Made by a program: the position numbers and the translations under genes. Below the pieces are notes generated by a model that was given only the letters and a program-made list of their open reading frames with translations, was not told the DNA's origin and made no database searches. A stretch of 58,790 nt of DNA from Reclinomonas americana ATCC 50394 (taxonomy: Eukaryota > Jakobida > Jakobea > Jakobida). Below, in pieces: positions 53,740-58,790 of the stretch. The first letter of the stretch is position 1. Each line of letters begins with the position of its first letter. The stretch is from NCBI GenBank assembly GCA_048213135.1, contig PS015219.1:1-58790 (forward strand), in the 5' to 3' direction.

Positions 53740-54850
53740 GGGGACCAGTGACAGGGGGGATAGCAGCTGATGGTGTCGGACTGATTTCGATATCGGAAAT
53801 CAACGTCGACTTTTTTTCGGATCCACGGCCTATCCCGTGGCGCTTTTCCGAGGCGATCACCTAGGTAGTATAGCATACAAGTTGGTTGGACAGCTGGTAG
53901 AGAATAATGGCATAGAAACGGTTGAACTTGGTCATCCTTTTGCCTGCTTCACGGATCCGGACCCGGCTTTGNNNNNNNNNNNNNNNNNNNNNNNNNNNNN
54001 NNNNNNNNNNNNNNNNNNNNNNNNNNNNNNNNNNNNNNNNNNNNNNNNNNNNNNNNNNNNNNNNNNNNNNNNNNNNNNNNNNNNNNNNNNNNNNNNNNNN
54101 NNNNNNNNNNNNNNNNNNNNNNNNNNNNNNNNNNNNNNNNNNNNNNNNNNNNNNNNNNNNNNNNNNNNNNNNNNNNNNNNNNNNNNNNNNNNNNNNNNNN
54201 NNNNNNNNNNNNNNNNNNNNNNNNNNNNNNNNNNNNNNNNNNNNNNNNNNNNNNNNNNNNNNNNNNNNNNNNNNNNNNNNNNNNNNNNNNNNNNNNNNNN
54301 NNNNNNNNNNNNNNNNNNNNNNNNNNNNNNNNNNNNNNNNNNNNNNNNNNNNNNNNNNNNNNNNNNNNNNNNNNNNNNNNNNNNNNNNNNNNNNNNNNNN
54401 NNNNNNNNNNNNNNNNNNNNNNNNNNNNNNNNNNNNNNNNNNNNNNNNNNNNNNNNNNNNNNNNNNNNNNNNNNNNNNNNNNNNNNNNNNNNNNNNNNNN
54501 NNNNNNNNNNNNNNNNNNNNNNNNNNNNNNNNNNNNNNNNNNNNNNNNNNNNNNNNNNNNNNNNNNNNNNNNNNNNNNNNNNNNNNNNGTTGGTGAATGA
54601 ATTGTTGTTGGAATCGACAGCGGGGATTCCATCGAAAACTGATCGAACCCAGTTTGATTTTTTACGCAATCCTTGTTCGTGTTTGACATTTGTAGTTATG
54701 AAGACAGCTATTTTGCTTCTTTGTAGTTTGTGTGTCGTTGCTATTTTGTTGCAGTTTCTTGTACATTCAGCTTTCCACGAACACACCGTGCCTTCTCCAC
54801 ACAAATCAACGATCACAGGCTCAACGGCTTCACCTGCATCCCCCACCCCA
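53740..54850. other. AT-richer stretch around a gap; origin unclear
   Basis: Flanks 53740-53971 and 54589-54790 are visibly richer in A+T than the rest of the window and lack GT/CA intron runs. They surround a 617-nt gap (53972-54588). Plus-strand frames include SIAYKLVGQLVENNGIETVE on the left. On the right, an ATG at 54699 (MKTAILLLCSLCVVAILLQF) looks like a signal peptide or anchor. No gene can be defined. It could be a mobile-element remnant, a small gene or foreign sequence. Confidence 0.4.
53972..54588. other. Scaffold gap (617 N)
   Basis: Unsequenced bases within the AT-richer stretch. Confidence 1.
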
Positions 54851-54897
54851 TCACTCACACGTGAGCGAGCGAGCGAGCCAACCAACCAACCACCCAC

Positions 54898-55746
54898 TCA
54901 GTCACAAACCTTTGGCAGCACAATCTTGTCCGGATCACGCAGCAGTGCCCACACCTCCACCGTGTACACACTGAACCGATCACTGCGCTTCGTGGGACTG
55001 AGCAGACACTCATTGTCGTAGGTCTCCGAGCGATGCGAGATGCCGTGACGCAGACGCGAGTCCACAAAGAAGGCCGGTCCGTCACCACTGTTCGCCCATC
55101 ACATGATCAGTCCGTTGCCTTTTTCAAACAAGAGTCCACCCCACTCACCCGCCACCCATGCCAAAGCCCTCCTCATTTGCAAACATGTAATGTTGATTTC
55201 GGCGAGAGGAGCGATATGCCCGGAACGACGGAGCGCAGCTGAACACGAAGCAGTCGCCGCGACCAAAGAACTTGGGCGTCGGCTTCCAAATGTCGGTGGC
55301 GAAGCCGCCAAAGATCTCGCCAGTGCTCGCCTGCACGACGACAACCGACGGCACATTGAACTGTTCCCTTCGCAGGCAATACTCGAGCTCCGTCCATTGT
55401 CGGTACATGGTCTGTGTGTCGAGGACTGTGTGAGCAACAGTGACCACAAAATCCTTCTCTTTTCGTGCACACAGTGCACCTGTGACGAGATGCCGTGCTC
55501 CAGCGTCGAGTACACGAGGAAGGGCTGCAATCTCTGCGAGGCCATCGGCAGCATGCTGTGGATGTGTGCAAAGTCGAGCGGCGACATGACTGAGCCGGGA
55601 TCGCGCTCCGTGCCCCACAGCCGGACCAGCCTGCACGGGAGGGAATGTGAGCACACACAGATAACACACCCACACCCGCACACGCACACATACACACACA
55701 CACACTCACACACGCATACACACACATTGTAAGCAATCCACCCTGC

Positions 55747-55780
<34 letters not shown>

Positions 55781-57594
55781 TTCCCGCACCCCCCTCCCCG
55801 TGACACACACCCGTTGACGCTCGGCGTGTGCATCAACTCTGAACCACTTGGTGCCTCCGAGGCCACCGGTGTCGGCTCCTCAAAGCTACGACGCCGCTCG
55901 TGCCCGCCGGCATCCGCATCGGTTCGCCGTGGCGACACGGGATTGCTGCGTGATGCCACCGACGCCGATGATGCCGCACTCAACAATCCAGCCGCTCCAG
56001 CTGCCGCTGTTGCTGCTGTTGGGGGGAATGAAGAAAAAGGCAGTGAGTACGCATCACCTACAACAATGCGTGCCGTCACACGTACGCGTACCGGCTACAG
56101 TTGTCGGTCCACTACCGCGCGGCTTGTGAACCGTCCTCGCATGCAATTCCATCAGGTCCGGTCTGACCAGCACCACCACCGTCTGCGCGCACACAGAAGC
56201 ATGCGTGAGCAGTGACTGTGCGGAACTCACATCCTCGCGCATTTACGAAACCGCATTATCAGGCAAGTAGTCGTCGTCGTCCAGATCAGCAAGGAACGGA
56301 TTCAGTTCCCGGAAATCGTCCGACTTCATGCGATACATGCTGGTAATGACTCGAATCGACTCCTCCGGTGCCACCACGTGCTCCACATACATGGCTGCGC
56401 CACACACGTGGGTCGCCACACACAGAGAAAAAGAGATGACAGTGATGAGAACGTACGAGTTGGAGCCTCCTCCGGCGGCAACATGGCAGCCGCGGCGGCC
56501 ACCGCGCGACGCGGCGACGACTGCAGGGTGGCAGATGGTGCATCGGCTGCACCACCCATCGACAGAGCAGGTACCGATGGCATGGAACCACTTGCCCCTG
56601 CCTCGGCGGCCGAGTCACCACCGTCGCCACCGCTGCTACGTTGGAGGGGGCAGGTCAGCACGTGAACGAAATGGAAAACCATGGCGAGAATCGGCGACGG
56701 CGGCACGCAACAGACGCGCCGAGCGCTGGAATCGCTTTCGCTTAGGCTCCGCGGCTGGAGTGGCACTTGGCGCGCTGCTCCCACACGCACAAGAGTGAGA
56801 CAAGGGATGCGAATCTAACGAGAGAGCAGACGCAACGCTACATCCTTCTCCGGCGGTGCAAACACGCGCAGCACCTGGCGATTTCACACATCAGCATGTG
56901 ACCAATACAAGACGGGCACCACTCCCAGATACGCGCGCGCACACACGCACGCACGCAACTTCACCCTCGTAGATCACACCACCGCGGTGCACTTTGCTCG
57001 GATTCAAGCGCTTCAGCTGCGCCACCGACATGTCATACAGCACCGCCACTCCCTCCAGTGTATCATACGGCGAGACAATGTGGTCCACCACGGGACGCGA
57101 CGGTGCTGCCGCGACAGCGGCCGCCGCCGACGATTCGTCACGAACAGGTGAAGATCCTGTTGTCGCACTGCCCTCACCAGCAGCAACAGAAGGAGGAGCA
57201 GCAGGTGGAGGCGAAGAAGGAGCATCACCACCACCCGCACCACCAGAAGCCTCGCCTTCCTCCTCCTCCAGCAGCTCCACAGCGCCCACGTCTTGCAACT
57301 CCTCCACACTTCGCATCATCATCATCATCATCAAACAATCAGTCAATCAATGCACACACACACACATACATACGCAAGATCACGCACCCCAGTGCCTCGC
57401 CCGGCACAGCACCAGCCGCTGGCTTTGGCGGCGCCACTCCAAGCACCTCAATCACCCCTTGCAGAATGTTACCAAACCAGGCCCCGACTCCATGACCACG
57501 CTGCACCTCCTCCAGGCTGTCACCCTATATACACACACAGAACAGCAGTCAAGACACGCACAGACACAGAGGCACACACACACAGACTCACCAT
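54898..57594 (-). CDS. OXR1: OXR1/NCOA7-type protein: two LysM-like modules and TLDc
   Basis: TLDc proteins protect against oxidative stress and bind the V-ATPase. The first coding exon is just ATG (57592-57594); the intron 57525-57591 joins it to GDSLEEVQRGHGVGAWFGNI. LysM-like module 1: VDHIVSPYDTLEGVAVLYDM...LKRLNPSKVHRGGVIY. A low-complexity linker is built with GTTGCG introns (first bases 56836 and 56711; phase 2). A second LysM-like unit follows: EESIRVITSMYRMKSDDFRE, LNPFLADLDDDDYLPDNA. TLDc: FLVYSTLEHGISSQ, TMYRQWTELEYCLRREQFNV, SVVVVQASTGEIFGGFATDI, FFGRGDCFVFSCAP, FANEEGFGMGGG, GPAFFVDSRLRHGISHRSET, and the end VYTVEVWALLRDPDKIVLPK-VCD. Animal OXR1 has one LysM. The stop is at 54898. 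Confidence 0.88.
55640..55777. repeat. CA and CT microsatellites inside a TLDc-gene intron
   Basis: A CACACA-rich run at about 55657-55727 and a perfect (CT)n run at about 55747-55777 lie in one intron of the TLDc gene. Similar runs occur in most introns of the window. Confidence 0.9.
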
Positions 57595-57682
57595 GCGCGT
57601 GTGACGAGTGTGTGTGTGTTGCGTAAGAAGAGGACGCGAGCTCGAGTTGTCCTTCTCCTTTGTTTGTTTGCTGTCACTTCCG
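57595..57682. promoter_or_regulatory. Divergent promoter region, TLDc gene / GMPPA
   Basis: An 88-bp head-to-head interval. It contains GAGTGTGTGTGTGTTGCG and a CTTTGTTTGTTTGCTG stretch. The shared promoter is inferred from spacing. Confidence 0.4.
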
Positions 57683-58790
57683 ATGAGCGTCCGTGGTGTT
57701 GTGATGATTGGCGGGCCGTCCAAGGGCACCCGCTTCCGCCCACTCTCACTCGACGTGCCAAAGCCGCTGTTCCCAGTCGCCGGATTGCCCATGATTGAGG
57801 TCTGTGTGTGCGTGTGCGCGTGTGAGACAAGCGATGTCTCTCCTCCGCGCAACCACACACACACACACCACTCTCTGTCTGTGTGTGCGTGTGTGTGCGC
57901 GAGGTGTACCTCCGACATGCCTCTCTTGTGTCTGTGCGCGCGCGTGTGTGTGCGTGTGTGGAGGGAGAGATGGTGCTGATGACGCTCTCTCTCACTCTCT
58001 TCGTCCTCTGCCATGCAGCATCACATCCGTGCACTGACCAAACTGGGAGCGGAACTGGCGGAGATTGTGTTGATCGGCTTTTATGAGGAGAGCGCCATGG
58101 AGTCCTTCATCTACGCCATGTATGATCGCTATCGTACGCGCATTCGGTGTGTGACTCCTCCTTCTCTCTCTCGCTCTCTCTCTGTCTGCCTGACATCCAG
58201 ACGCACAGTTACTTGAAGGAAAGTGGCGAAGTCGGCAGCGCCGGTGCGCTGTATTCCTTCCGCGAGGAGCTGCTGGCGGACGACGTCAAGCAGCTGCTGG
58301 TGTTGCATGGCGACATTTGCTGCACGTTCCCCGTGTGTGAGCTCGTGGAGTGTCATCAGTCCAACCCGAAGGGTGCTATTGGTACGCTGGCCACCACAAG
58401 AGTCGCCAGTGACGAGCGCCGATATGGATGTGTGGTCACGCGACCGGGATCGCGCGAGGTGGTGCACTACGCCGAGAAGCCCGAGTCGTTTGTCAGTGAT
58501 GTGATCAACACGGGCATGTACTGCTTCGAGGCGGCGGCGTTTGTTGAATACCTCACCGCAGTTGCGTGGGGTACACTTCGGGCTCCTCGTGGACACTCTT
58601 CCTCGCTCTCACTTGTCTGTCGCCCTTGTCTCTCGCTCTTGTCTCTCTCCCCTCGTCACTCCCCCCTCGTCACTCCCCCCTCGTCTCTCCCCCCTCGTCA
58701 CTCCCCCCTCGTCACTCCCTCCTCGTCACTCCCCCTCGTCACTCCCCTCGTCACTCCCCTCGTCACTCCCCTCGTCACTCTCCCTCGTCA
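57683..58790 (+). CDS. GMPPA: GDP-mannose pyrophosphorylase A-type protein, runs off the right edge
   Basis: GMPPA is the regulatory partner of the enzyme that makes GDP-mannose for glycosylation. ATG 57683: [20 protein letters not shown], then [19 protein letters not shown], spliced to [20 protein letters not shown] and [20 protein letters not shown]. The next exon has [60 protein letters not shown] and [20 protein letters not shown]. The [13 protein letters not shown] start and the acidic-poor DICC region (instead of the catalytic NxD of GMPPB) favour the A form. The frame meets a GTTGCG donor at 58561, after LTA; the intron that follows contains a minisatellite and no acceptor is reached before the window ends. 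Confidence 0.9.
58640..58790. repeat. CCCCTCGTCACT minisatellite at the right edge
   Basis: About ten tandem copies of a 13-15-nt unit (CTCGTCACTCCCC with 2-6 C), becoming shorter and more regular toward the edge, where it is cut off. It lies in the putative GMPPA intron that begins at 58561. Confidence 0.92.

Noticed and set aside
58640-58790. CRISPR-like array
   Set aside because: The units are short, directly adjacent and slowly varying, with no unique spacers; this is a minisatellite.
1-58790. tRNA, rRNA or clear transposon genes
   Set aside because: I looked for B-box-like GTTCGANNC contexts, long terminal or inverted repeats and reverse-transcriptase or transposase motifs and saw none I could support.

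Overview
This is a nuclear contig from a eukaryote, most likely a unicellular relative of animals, fungi or amoebae. Genes are split by many short (about 45-90 nt) GT..AG introns, the coding sequence is GC-rich, the introns are full of GT/CA and CT/AG runs, and genes often lie less than 100 bp apart. The gene set fits such an organism: SIN1/AVO1, folliculin, UBE2Q, vasohibin, seipin, SKP1, CDC123, RNA polymerase I subunit A12, GMPPA, an OXR1-type TLDc protein and a BPI/LBP protein. I cannot name the species. Runs of N mark scaffold gaps (5939-6668, 7342-8210, 16164-16502, 48946-49469, 49926-50464, 53972-54588, plus four 20-nt placeholders).

Layout. 1-1145: two minus-strand gene pieces. 1245-3951: SIN1 (TORC2). 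4171-6894: multi-pass membrane protein. 6953-11360 (minus): von Willebrand A-domain protein. 11487-13057 (minus): UBE2Q-type E2. 13246 into a gap: folliculin. 16730 to about 19500 (minus): unresolved, possibly membrane, gene. 19541-22080: secreted BPI/LBP protein. 22275-23676: serine acetyltransferase with a predicted N-myristoylation signal. 23738-25172 (minus): vasohibin. 25278-27170: two small genes. 27200-28134 (minus) and 28157-28798: unknown protein and Pol I subunit A12, with start codons only 22 bp apart. 29034-29937: secreted cysteine-containing protein. 29986-33811 (minus): CDC123 with a very long C-terminal extension. 33856-36824: small genes and SKP1. 37301-44193: tandem pair of secreted vanadium-haloperoxidase/PAP2-family enzymes with an EGF-like module; the second also carries a collagen-like stalk. 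44314-45722: seipin. 45805-48226: RRM/RRM/RING-H2 protein. 48397-52358: leucine-rich-repeat protein broken by two gaps and apparently by an inverted contig. 52402-53622 (minus): single-exon type II glycosyltransferase. 54898-57594 (minus): two LysM-like modules plus TLDc. 57683 to the end: GMPPA.

Two results stand out. First, a collagen-like stalk built from mini-exons of mostly 36, 45 or 54 nt is fused to a haloperoxidase-like enzyme, next to a paralogue that lacks it. Second, at least 23 introns in at least 15 genes begin with GTTGCG instead of a GTRAGT-like site, and 22 of the 23 lack the usual G at the last exon base. Reading frame and protein homology force many of these junctions, and two are conserved between the tandem haloperoxidase paralogues. 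This looks like a second class of 5' splice site. The gene models here are hand-spliced; the SIN1 exons sum to exactly 696 codons.
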